Positions 15,806 to 23,863 of a stretch of DNA of 35,362 nucleotides are shown piece by piece. This DNA comes from an uncultured cyanobacterium. Its GTDB lineage: Bacteria > Cyanobacteriota > Cyanobacteriia > Cyanobacteriales > Nostocaceae. Below the pieces are notes generated by a model that did not search any database, was not told the origin of the DNA, and worked only from the letters and a program-made list of their open reading frames with translations. Position 1 is the stretch's first letter, and each line of letters opens with the position of its first letter. Location: NCBI GenBank assembly GCA_903903925.1, contig CAIVAU010000205.1:1-35362 (forward strand). The letters run 5' to 3'. The translations under genes and the position numbers were made by a program.

Positions 15806-16372
15806 TCAGAAAGTCAGTGTAGATACTGCCGACTCCAAGTCCTCGTCTAACACATCTAAATATTTCTGAAGTGCCCCTAATGTTTTGTGACCAGAAATTT
15901 TCTGAATAACTTTCAACGGCACACCTGACATGTGCATCTTGGTTAGGCAAGTACGGCGAAAGCTGTGTGTACTGGCTCCTTCAATCCCCAATTCCAAAAA
16001 AGCAGCACGAAGTATCTTGTCTGCTGAGTCAGGGTGAATATGCCCTAACCCGTGGCGACCAGGAAACAGATATACCTTAGATGAGGAGTAGTTTTCAAGA
16101 AGAGATCGCAGATCGGAACAAATAGGTACAGAACGAGTTTCAATCTTCCCCTTGGTGGTGTTCTTGCGAATTGTAATCCGGGGTCTGATGCTGCCATCTA
16201 TACTGTATACATCTTTAGTGTGGAGAGCGCAAGCCTCGGCAATGCGTGTACCAGTGTAGAGGCAGATGCCAAATAGAGTGCGATCGCGTTGTGTTTTCAG
16301 TCCTGTGGTGAATAGGCGCGAGATTTCCATTGATGATAAAATTTTAGCTTGATCGTGACGGTCTATCTTCAT
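15806..16372 (-). CDS. Short tyrosine recombinase (catalytic domain only)
   Basis: At 188 residues this is only the C-terminal catalytic domain of a phage-type integrase, without the usual core-binding domain. The catalytic set is complete: Arg43 (TGTRIAEACAL), His136-x-x-Arg139 (HSFRR), His162 (SGHKT) and Tyr171 (LQKYLDV). Single-domain recombinases of this size are frequent in cyanobacterial plasmids. Its start (ATG 16372) faces a repeat-rich intergenic region. A HIP1 octamer is near 16,280. A related, broken copy lies at 16670-16921. Confidence 0.87.
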   Translation of the reverse strand: MKIDRHDQAKILSSMEISRLFTTGLKTQRDRTLFGICLYTGTRIAEACALHTKDVYSIDGSIRPRITIRKNTTKGKIETRSVPICSDLRSLLENYSSSKVYLFPGRHGLGHIHPDSADKILRAAFLELGIEGASTHSFRRTCLTKMHMSGVPLKVIQKISGHKTLGALQKYLDVLDEDLESAVSTLTF

Positions 16373-16448
16373 CCTGGAGCAGAAAATCTATTTTCTTCCA
16401 GGATACAACGGAAAACTCACTTATTCCGGCGTCACAGGCTCAAAGGGC

Positions 16449-16542
16449 TGATTTGGCGTTGATTTGGCATTTTGGAGATCCAGGGGTTAACCAAAGTTGA
16501 TTTGGCGTTGCTTTGGCATTTGGGATCTCCAGGGGTTAACCA
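16449..16542 (+). repeat. Two 45-bp direct repeats upstream of the recombinase gene
   Basis: Copies at 16449-16493 and 16498-16542 share TGATTTGGCGTTG, TTTGGCAT and end with CAGGGGTTAACCA, with a few differences. Within each, GATTTGGCGTTG and the following TTTGGCAT are themselves related. The ending GGTTAACC occurs again near 16,621 (ATGGTTAACCAAG), and a variant (AGGGGTTAAGCA) lies near 16,583. Position and iteration suggest recombinase arm sites, iterons or regulator sites. Confidence 0.55.
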
Positions 16543-16669
16543 TGTCAGAATTCGTTGCTACTGCCCTTGAAAATGCACTCTTAACAGGGGTTAAGCAAAA
16601 TGATAGCCAACAGTCGGCAATGGTTAACCAAGAGTTAGATAGATATTGAAAAATCAAAAGGAATAGAAT

Positions 16670-16921
16670 TTAACATATGAAACGAACAACTTCGGAATTT
16701 CCGAAGTTAAAGTGATGCCTGTAAGCGTTGAGTCGTCTATACCCAAAATCTAAGTGAATAACTGTGCTACAAAAACCTTCAAAGCCAATAGCCTCACACG
16801 TCTCATGCAGTATCCTGCTAGCTGATTCAGAATTAATGTGACCCCTACCGTGCCTACCAGGAAACAGAAAACCCTCACGGCTATCCGGGGGTAAGCCGGA
16901 ATACGTGCTTTCTTGAGACAC
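16670..16921 (-). pseudogene. Remnant of a second tyrosine recombinase
   Basis: The 83-residue frame contains GFLFPGRHGRGHINSESASR followed by ILHETCEAIGFEGFCST. This matches YLFPGRHGLGHIHPDSADKI and the following LRAAFLELGIEGAST in the intact recombinase at 15806-16372. The similarity stops exactly before the catalytic HSFRR, and no downstream box is present. The 3' part is replaced by sequence containing a 21-bp palindrome. The N-terminal part with the catalytic Arg is also missing. Confidence 0.6.
16688..16708. repeat. 21-bp perfect palindrome with 10-bp arms
   Basis: AACTTCGGAA (16688-16697), a central T, and TTCCGAAGTT (16699-16708). It sits exactly where the integrase remnant loses similarity to its relative. 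It could be an operator, a recombination site, or the stem of a transcription terminator. Confidence 0.55.
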
Positions 16922-17033
16922 GTTGTAAAGTTTTCTAACGCAAAAGAGTCACAACCAAGGCAAATAGTGTGCTTTTACCCCCCGGATGACCAATTTTTGA
17001 ATCATATCCTGACCAAAAGTTGTTACTTAAAGG

Positions 17034-17067
17034 ATAAAGTGGCAGTTTTTAAAGCATAAAGTGGCAG
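17034..17067 (+). repeat. Two 12-bp direct repeats after the tniQ gene
   Basis: ATAAAGTGGCAG occurs at 17034-17045 and 17056-17067, a period of 22 bp, i.e. about two helical turns. The pair lies 40-70 bp beyond the tniQ stop. Spaced ~20-bp repeats are typical of the TnsB-binding sites in Tn7-like ends, so this could be an end of the Tn7-like element, but no terminal TGT/ACA boundary could be fixed. Confidence 0.4.
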
Positions 17068-17105
17068 CAGTGGAGAACCCATGTTGATACAGGGTAAAAT
17101 GACAT

Positions 17106-18689
17106 TTACTGTTCAAGATTGCGTCTTACCTGTTTTAAAACCTCAATGACCTCAGGATGCCACAATGAAGAGGGATTCTGCATAAATTTTCGCAGATTTT
17201 TAGCAGTGGGAGTAATGCCTTTTGCATGAAGCACTGGAGCTAGTTGCCTGACTTCTCGACAACCTTGCTCAATTGCTTGTTTATGAAGAAATTTTCGGTA
17301 ATCTTTGTAGCGTAAAGAAATAGCATGGCACAAAGTAGGGCAATAGTGGTAGAAAGTTGCCAGACCAATCCCAGCCCTGAGAGCTATTTTTCTAAGAGAA
17401 GGTGGTGGAGACTCATCGCCAAAAAGAGACAACTCGAGTAGATTTCGTATCTGCGATTGCCTTAACTGTTGCTGATATTCAGTATATCTAGCAGTCAGAG
17501 ACGCTGATAAAGATTTTGAACAAGCGGTTAAACTGCTATAAGTTTTGAATCCTAAACGAACAGCTAACTCCGTTAAAGAAGGAGGTGGTTCTTCTTCTAA
17601 AGCTAGTTGCATCGCTTGAATAACTTGTTCACGCTTGGGACTATTTTTAGAAGTAACTAAAGCAGGTCGTGTTAATTTTATCTGCTCATTAGCAGATAAA
17701 GAAGCTAGCTTATTAGGAGAGAGAGGTACTAGTTTAAGCTGGAGAAAATTGACAAGAGTCGTTTCCAATATGTAACAAATTTTTAGTAGTTTATCCAAAT
17801 TTGGGATGGCTACACCTGAATACCAATGAAGGATTTCATGTCTCGATAGCCCGAGCCAGCGACCAAAAGCGGAAACATTGCCCTGAGTATATTGATCTAC
17901 ATAAGCCTTGAGCATTGTTTTAATAGTCTCTCTCAAAGGTGGATTGGAAAACTCAGGAGCTAATCGAATTAATTCTCCTAAAGTCTGAACTATCCAAATT
18001 TCTTGTTGTCGGTTGACTGTCTCCTCAAACAAACTCTTGTGTTGGTCGTCCATTTCAGGATTAATTCCTAACCAGCCACCACACTTTAAGCAAAATCCAG
18101 GCCGTGAGTTGTGCCACAGAGGTAAAAATTCTCGTTCACAGTGGGGACATTTAGATTCTAAAGATTGAAGATGATTTGGACAAATTTTGACAGCTTTCAA
18201 AGCCCACAGCAGAGGTGAATAAATGGCCTGTTTATTGTTCAACCACTCCTGATAGCAATAAGGACACCAAGCATGAAAATGCTTGAGCAACCCCAAAACT
18301 GGAAAGACTTGTGCCCAAGGTAGCATTGTCAAAAACTGTAAGTCAGTGCGTTTTGTAAGTGCTTCGAGAGCAAAAACAAGTTGTTTGGCTCCAATTTGAG
18401 TTCCGTTTAAAGCTTTTACAGAAGCTTGTCCATACAAAGCTACTATGCTTGAGGAATTCAAGGGATTAGTAGCAGAGCCAGGCCTGACCATTGGTCTTAC
18501 CTCCTTAGCCAATAAAGTTCCAGATGGTACGCTATGAGCTTCGGCTAGACGAGCAACATAACTAGTTAGGCTCTCTATATAAAAAGTGCCTATGCCAATC
18601 GGTTCTAGATGAAACAAACGGCTAGGGCTTGGAGTGATAGGTGCTTCTCGAAGCCACAATTCATCGCTAATAGCTATGTTAGGCATCAT
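17106..18689 (-). CDS. tniQ: TniQ/TnsD-family target-selection protein
   Basis: This 527-residue protein opens with a TniQ domain (LEPIGIGTFYIESLTSYVAR LAEAH region, residues about 29-52). Zinc-binding pairs lie at about 142-203: CPYC, CPNHLQSLESKCPHC and CLKCGGWLG. The C-terminal half is helical with HTH-like repeats (SLTELAVRLGFKTYSSLTAC; SLRKIALRAGIGLATFYHYC), which is TnsD-like and suits recognition of a fixed DNA site. TniQ/TnsD recruits the TnsC AAA+ protein to the target. It is the last gene of tnsAB-tnsC-tniQ, with its start overlapping the tnsC stop. The frame is intact although all partners are broken. No cas genes are in the window. Confidence 0.88.
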   Translation of the reverse strand: MMPNIAISDELWLREAPITPSPSRLFHLEPIGIGTFYIESLTSYVARLAEAHSVPSGTLLAKEVRPMVRPGSATNPLNSSSIVALYGQASVKALNGTQIGAKQLVFALEALTKRTDLQFLTMLPWAQVFPVLGLLKHFHAWCPYCYQEWLNNKQAIYSPLLWALKAVKICPNHLQSLESKCPHCEREFLPLWHNSRPGFCLKCGGWLGINPEMDDQHKSLFEETVNRQQEIWIVQTLGELIRLAPEFSNPPLRETIKTMLKAYVDQYTQGNVSAFGRWLGLSRHEILHWYSGVAIPNLDKLLKICYILETTLVNFLQLKLVPLSPNKLASLSANEQIKLTRPALVTSKNSPKREQVIQAMQLALEEEPPPSLTELAVRLGFKTYSSLTACSKSLSASLTARYTEYQQQLRQSQIRNLLELSLFGDESPPPSLRKIALRAGIGLATFYHYCPTLCHAISLRYKDYRKFLHKQAIEQGCREVRQLAPVLHAKGITPTAKNLRKFMQNPSSLWHPEVIEVLKQVRRNLEQ

Positions 18690-19818
18690 CTGGATTCACC
18701 CCTACAGCATCTCGTTTGGGTTTTCTCTGTCCAACACGACCTTTTTTGGGCACACAGTTTCCAACTTCCATTTTTGTGCCATATTCTGTTAAATATTGCC
18801 GAGCAACAAAACTAGATTCTTCTTGGAAGCGTCTAAATCCCTGTTCTGCTTCTTCCTTAATTTTGTTAATACGGGATGCAGAAAAAGCACCTACTTTAAG
18901 ATGTTTAGTATTGAGAGTACGGGCTTCTTCTGCTAAAGCGACTCTCAGAGAGCGAGTTAACCAATTCTTCAAGAGGCCCACACAGCCAACGGAGCCAGAA
19001 AAAAGATACTCGTAGTGTTGTTCTAATTTTGGTTCTTGTACAAGTGGAATATGGCGTTGAAAGGTTCTAATAACTCTGATAAATTCAGCAATATCTTCTG
19101 GTTTATCAGCTTCGTAAGGTGATAGGTGGATATCCTCGCTACGTCGTCCTACCTGTCCATTAAGGGTAGGACAGTTAAGCAATTCATAAGTCCCAAATAG
19201 GATATGCACTGTACCAGTAAGATTAGCAATGGACTTAATCCAGTTCATTTGCTGTAACATCTGGTGTCCACCTGCCATCATCAATAGATGCTACGCCTCG
19301 TCTACAGTAAAAGCTTCTAGCTGACGGTAACGAAATACTTTTTCCATTGCGAGGCGCAATGCTGGTGCATCTTGGCGAGCAGCCCGATTTAGCAATCCCA
19401 AATCGTTTCCCTCATCCCGATGGATTCCATAATCAACTTTGTATTCAATCAAAACTTCATTGAGGGCTTCTAGGGCGCGAGTGTAATAATCTTTATAACT
19501 AAACTTCCCACCGGAGGCAGGAATAGCTTCAATACCAGCAACAGCAATTTGACCGGGGTTTTTGCGTAATGAAGGGAGAAATTCTTCCAGGAGCATCTTT
19601 TCAAGACGCAAGCGTAACGTTGTTTTCCCTACGCCAGTTACACCAAAAACTAAAAAGACTAAAGTGTCGGCTGGCTCCAAAATATTAATTAATAAAACAT
19701 CCAAAGCTTCTTTGAGCCGTCTGTGGGGAATAGTGATACTTTTAAAGTAATTAGTCTTTGTTTCGTTCGACTGTAAGAGGAGTTCTTCTGGAAAATATCC
19801 CGACTGTGTTTTCACCAT
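18679..19818 (-). pseudogene. tnsC: tnsC AAA+ ATPase with an amber stop in Walker B
   Basis: The gene reads as a 379-residue TnsC/TniB if one stop codon is ignored. Walker A is GVTGVGKTT (residues 59-67); Walker B ends FTVDEA, where the next codon is TAG (19293-19291), followed in the same frame by HLLMMAGGHQMLQQ. TnsC/TniB proteins have DEAQH at this place, so a CAG-to-TAG change explains the break. The downstream half runs on to PKRDAVGVNPDDA. The start overlaps the tnsB stop and the end overlaps tniQ. TnsC bridges the target selector and the TnsAB transposase; this copy would yield only a 175-residue stub unless the stop is suppressed. Confidence 0.85.
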
Positions 19819-20986
19819 AACTCCTCCGCACTGTAAGCTTCTATTTTGTTTAAATTTATTAAGCTTCTTTCTTCAATTTTTCCCCTTTTAATACTTTCGT
19901 ATGACGCAAAATTATTATCTAAACTATTAGGATTAATTGGATTTTTTTCTGGAGTTGGCTTACCCTCAATGAGAGCGCAGACATCAGTATGTGCTAAATC
20001 ATGCAAGCGTTGTATTAACAAAGCTTCTTGGGCTTCAGTTTCTTCTAAATAGGTGGCTTTTTCTTTGGCAGAGAGAGTAACCCTTTGAGCGTGTTTCTGT
20101 CTTTTTCGACGCAATTGGGTACTAGCTATGTTAACTTCTCGCTCGGAACGATTTTGGAAGGTTTTGTAATATTCAGAAATACAACGCACCCAACACCCCT
20201 TAACATAAGCATAAGCAGTTCCCATGTCAAAAGGGTCGTAGCGAATTGGTACATGAGTTCCTTCAATTTCTGGTCTGAGGAACGAATCATCCATTGACCA
20301 ATAATAGAGATAATTAATTTTCACGCCTCTACTTGGTTGAACTTTTGCTGTTCCCTTAGGTGTAGATGGCAAAGTAAAAATTCTGAAGTTCTCATCATAA
20401 GTAATCTGAAGCTGAGGACGAGAACCACTAAGAGTTAGCCCATAAGTAAAGGCTTGACGCGGACAAAGTCCTAATGCTGGATGTTCTTTGCAGTCATAGA
20501 ATTCGTAACAATAGGAACAAAAGTGTTCATAAAGTTCATCTAATGTCCAAACAGCCTGATTTTTGGGATTATTTGACTTAGTGACTTGGCGGACATTCTT
20601 AGTAATTTGGGTGTTGCCTCTCAGGTTATAAAAAAACTCTGTATTTGTAGTCCCAAAAATACGTTCAATAATTGAACCAAACCTGGCTTTCGCGGCAGGT
20701 CGCTGCTTTTTGGTGCATCCAAAAGCAGCTAGCAATGTCTCAAAGTATGTGCTACCAAATTCTGGGCCGCCGTCCACGACTATTGTCTCAGGTAAGCGGG
20801 AAAAGCGCTGTACGCAGATTCTTAATACCATCATGCAACAGCGGTAGCTTGGTTCGTCAAAGGTTAGATAAACAGCGAGAATACGACGGCTTACGGCATC
20901 GATTAAAAGAGTTGCCCAAGGTCTACCAAGAGAATGCCCTGTACGGGAACATACTAGCTCAATATCCAGTTGAGTATGGTCGATGT
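19812..20986 (-). pseudogene. tnsB: tnsB 3' part (DDE transposase), separated by element 1
   Basis: From the junction this half reads AHIDHTQLDIELVCSRTGHS, LGRPWATLLIDAVSRR and continues to the stop at 19812. It carries the first DDE aspartate region (HIDHT) and the second (ETIVVDGGPEFGST). The frame continues in 27862-28760 on the other side of the inserted element, where the text ends at TTPRHGDRPFEIA. Joining the two gives RPFEIA-HIDHT, the expected sequence. The C-terminal third (VKGCWVRCISEYYKTFQNRS, RKRQKHAQ) is the usual TnsC-interacting region. No start codon for this half makes biological sense; the ATG at 20834 is internal. Confidence 0.9.
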
Positions 20987-20992
20987 GAGCTA
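20987..20992 (+). other. attL core of element 1 (GAGCTA)
   Basis: This is the 6-bp segment between the tnsB flank (CGATGT) and the element terminus (TTATCT). It matches the right-hand core in five of six positions, as expected if strand exchange occurs at the edges of a 6-bp overlap. Confidence 0.7.
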
Positions 20993-21323
20993 TTATCTAT
21001 GACAAAATATTTATATTAAACAACAACAACAACGAGCTTTTTTTTACTCGTAGTGGAAAGATCGCTGATTACAAAATTTAACTTACACAACGAATAATGT
21101 AGTGTAAAGTAAGTAATAGAACTGAAGCAGTGTAGAAATTGACCATCATATGCATGAAGGGATAACGGTCGTTTCAGACTTGTACGAGGTAGAAAGTACC
21201 GCGTCCCGATGGAAGGTGATGAGGTGATGAGGTGATGATGGTTCTCAATTTATCAACAAATGAGGCGCTAAAAATACCTCATACATATCTGAAGATTTAT
21301 GTCAACATGTAAATCGTAAGTAC
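20993..21323 (+). other. Left-end region of element 1 with subterminal repeats
   Basis: These 331 bp contain no gene. They hold the terminal TTATCTATGACA, an AACAACAACAAC run starting 21,019 (also in element 2, starting 29,262), a copy of CTTACACAACG at 21082-21092 (shared with the right end), the partly inverted GTGTAAAG at 21103, and three tandem AGGTGATG units at 21214-21237. These are probably recombinase binding sites and the promoter of the operon; no clean promoter could be picked. Element 2 has only about 105 bp here, so the AGGTGATG part is specific to element 1. Confidence 0.6.
21082..21092 (+). repeat. CTTACACAACG repeat, left end of element 1
   Basis: This 11-bp copy is identical to the left arm of the right-end inverted repeat (27798-27808) and, inverted, to 27839-27849. 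It is a candidate recombinase or TnpC binding site. Confidence 0.55.
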
Positions 21324-22400
21324 ATGAAATTGACGCTACAAAAAGGAATTGATCCTACTACCAACGAGATTGTTTGGTTGATGTTGGATGAAGATTACCA
21401 GATGGTTGAACCTATCCAACGATACCTGACTTATCTTAGTAGCAGTAAATCCCCTAACAGTGTAGAGGCATACGGCTATGATTTGAAGTCTTGGTGGACT
21501 TTTCTGGACAAAAAGCACCTTGACTGGCGAAATATAAACCTGAAAGATCTAGAAGACTTTGCCTACTGGCTCAGAGTTGGGGATAGATCCTCTGTTGTAT
21601 CCATAACACCAGTAGAAGCTTTGAAATCAGAGCGCAGCATTAATCGGGCGATTACCGCTGTGACTAGCTTTTACGAATACCACATTGCCAAGCAGACGGT
21701 TGATTTTAAGAAGTTTGACAGATTTTATCTGCCTTATGGGTCAGCCAATTTCGGTTTACTTACAGGCATTGCAAAAAGCAAACCGATAAGGCAGAAACTA
21801 GTGAAACTCAAACAGCCGTATATGTTTCCAGGTTGTTTGAGTGATGAGCAAATAGAAATTTTAGTTAATAGTTGCCACCGACTCAGAGACAAACTGATGA
21901 TTTTGATGCTTAACGGCACAGGACTGAGAATTGGGGAGTTACTGGGATTGCAACACTCAGATATAGGGGATGGTAATGATTACTTTATCCGAGTAAAGAA
22001 ACGGAATAACCCCAACGGTGCTAGAGCCAAAGGACAAGAACGGACTATTCCTGTCATCCCCCACATCCTACAAATGTACAACGACTATCTCATCTACGAA
22101 TACCCAAGCGTGGATTCACCGTATGTCTTCGTCAATATTTGGTCAGGAAATGTGGGTCAGCCGATGAAAGCAGGAGTAATCAATACCATGTTTAGTCGAA
22201 TGAGCAAAAAGACGGGGATTAAAGTTTATCCTCACCTTTTTCGGCATAGCTACAGCACCCGTCTTTTGAAAGCAGGATATTCCCCAGAGCGAGTCAAGTA
22301 CTTACTCGGACATATGAGTATCCAAACCACCTTAGACATTTACTCTCACGTAGTCGAAGAAAGCAATTTAAGAACAGTTATCGAAGAGGAGGAAGAATGA
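21324..22400 (+). CDS. tnpA: TnpA-like tyrosine recombinase (element 1)
   Basis: This 358-residue protein has an N-terminal SAM-like core-binding domain (QRYLTYLSSSKSPNSVEAYG) and a complete catalytic set: Arg202 (GTGLRIGELLGL), His304-x-x-Arg307 (YPHLFRHSYSTR), His330 (LLGHMSIQTT) and Tyr340 (LDIYSHV). Its length matches Tn554 TnpA (361 residues). It probably performs the strand exchange at the core together with the next two proteins. The stop overlaps the next start as ATGA (22397-22400). Sequence from the first residues (KLTLQKGIDPTTN) to the C-terminus is colinear with 29345-30433 in element 2. Confidence 0.92.
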   Translation: MKLTLQKGIDPTTNEIVWLMLDEDYQMVEPIQRYLTYLSSSKSPNSVEAYGYDLKSWWTFLDKKHLDWRNINLKDLEDFAYWLRVGDRSSVVSITPVEALKSERSINRAITAVTSFYEYHIAKQTVDFKKFDRFYLPYGSANFGLLTGIAKSKPIRQKLVKLKQPYMFPGCLSDEQIEILVNSCHRLRDKLMILMLNGTGLRIGELLGLQHSDIGDGNDYFIRVKKRNNPNGARAKGQERTIPVIPHILQMYNDYLIYEYPSVDSPYVFVNIWSGNVGQPMKAGVINTMFSRMSKKTGIKVYPHLFRHSYSTRLLKAGYSPERVKYLLGHMSIQTTLDIYSHVVEESNLRTVIEEEEE

Positions 22401-23863
22401 GTAGTTTATCGGATGGGAATTTAGAATCTGAACAATGGTTAATGGCTGGCAATGCTGAAGCCAGACAATTATTCAATAACCCCCTGTTAAAAAAAGATAT
22501 TTGGAGAACAATTGAAGATTTAGGGTTAAAGGTAAACGAACATTATAGAGTTTTAACAATTAACTTCCAACCAATTAAACAAGAGTGGCTTAAGTTACTG
22601 ACTAAGCTTTATGTTCTAGTTAGAAGCCAACGTAAGATATCACCTCTAACCTTATATAGTCATGTTCAACATGTGATGAAATTTTCCCAATTTCTTGAAC
22701 AAAAGAGTATTTTTAGACCAGAGCAAATAAATAACGAACTCTTTGAAGAATTTGATTACTATTTACGGTCGTTAAAATTATCGCTTCAGTCAATTTCACT
22801 TCACTACACGGCCTTAACTAACCTCTTTAATCTCTGCCGTCAGGAAGGATGGCTCGAAGTCAATACCTACTGGTTTAAGGGAAGACATAAAAACTTGACT
22901 CCCAATAATGATGAGATCAAGTATATTCCAGAGGAGGTATGGCAACAGCTAGACCAACACCTCCATCATTTGCCAGAACCAATTCAACGAATGATACTGG
23001 TAATTAGAGGGACGGGTTTACGGATTGGAGAATTATTGAACCTGAAGAGAGATTGTTTGCGCCAAAGAGGAGATCAATGGCGGTTACGATTTTTGACAGA
23101 AAAGTACCTAATAGAAGATGAATTACCTATCTGCCCTGAATTAGTTGTAGTGATTCAAGAGCAGCAAGAATATATAAGAGAAAATTTTGCAGATAAGTAT
23201 GAAAATTTATTTGCAAGTAATGATGGATGCAATTCCTACAAGCCTGCTGCAAGAATCATGAAACTTAGTACATTTAATCGTTGGTTAAACAGACTTGCTA
23301 AAAGATATAAAATTCAAACTAAAAAAGGAGAGATATGGCATTTTCAATCACATCAATTCAGAAGAACATTTGCCACGGTGATGGCTAATGCAGGAGTTAG
23401 AGATTTAATTATTCAAAAATATCTCAGACATCGTTCACCGGATATGCAGAACCATTACAAGCATTTACTTAAACAAGTGTTGGGTTCCGAATATCAAGAG
23501 TTGATGAAGGAAACAAAATATGTCGATAGTACGGGTAAATTAGTGGCTACTCATAAGCCTAAAAACCCAATTACAGAAATCCTACGACGTAAAATGTATC
23601 AAATTACTACTCAATACGGGGAATGCCATCGTTCTACTATCAAAGATCCCTGTCAAACGGTTAATGCTTGCTGGCGGTGCGAACACTGGCGAACTTGTTT
23701 AGATGATTTAGATGCGCTCAAATCAGACCTTCAACGAATAGAAAAAGAACTAGAGATAGCCGTTCGATTGGGAATGGTACGCCAACAGAAAGGTTTATTC
23801 GAGGATAGCCAAAGCTTGAAGCTTAGAATTCAAGGATTGGAGGATATCAATCATGGAGACTGA
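22397..23863 (+). CDS. TnpB-like tyrosine recombinase (element 1, second of trio)
   Basis: This 488-residue protein has a core-binding domain at about 65-155 and a catalytic domain with Arg209 (GTGLRIGELLNL), His319-x-x-Arg322 (SHQFRRTFATV), His345 (RHRSPDMQ) and Tyr354 (NHYKHL), all present. A C-terminal cysteine cluster follows (C410 in YGEC, C419, C425, C428 in CQTVNACWRCEHWRTC), probably a zinc knuckle, then a coiled-coil-like tail. Tn554 TnpB similarly has a longer C-terminus than TnpA. The gene overlaps the next by 11 bp. The paralog in element 2 is 30426-31889. Confidence 0.9.
   Translation: MSSLSDGNLESEQWLMAGNAEARQLFNNPLLKKDIWRTIEDLGLKVNEHYRVLTINFQPIKQEWLKLLTKLYVLVRSQRKISPLTLYSHVQHVMKFSQFLEQKSIFRPEQINNELFEEFDYYLRSLKLSLQSISLHYTALTNLFNLCRQEGWLEVNTYWFKGRHKNLTPNNDEIKYIPEEVWQQLDQHLHHLPEPIQRMILVIRGTGLRIGELLNLKRDCLRQRGDQWRLRFLTEKYLIEDELPICPELVVVIQEQQEYIRENFADKYENLFASNDGCNSYKPAARIMKLSTFNRWLNRLAKRYKIQTKKGEIWHFQSHQFRRTFATVMANAGVRDLIIQKYLRHRSPDMQNHYKHLLKQVLGSEYQELMKETKYVDSTGKLVATHKPKNPITEILRRKMYQITTQYGECHRSTIKDPCQTVNACWRCEHWRTCLDDLDALKSDLQRIEKELEIAVRLGMVRQQKGLFEDSQSLKLRIQGLEDINHGD

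Noticed and set aside
16542..16649. 35-residue plus-strand ORF (MSEFVATALENALLTGVKQN...)
   Set aside because: Plausible composition but too short, it begins at the edge of the direct repeats, and it has no supporting context; left uncalled.
21214..21237. Three AGGTGATG units as iterons of a replication origin
   Set aside because: Only three short units, absent from element 2, and no replication initiator gene next to them; too little support, though the helicase makes an origin in the element conceivable.
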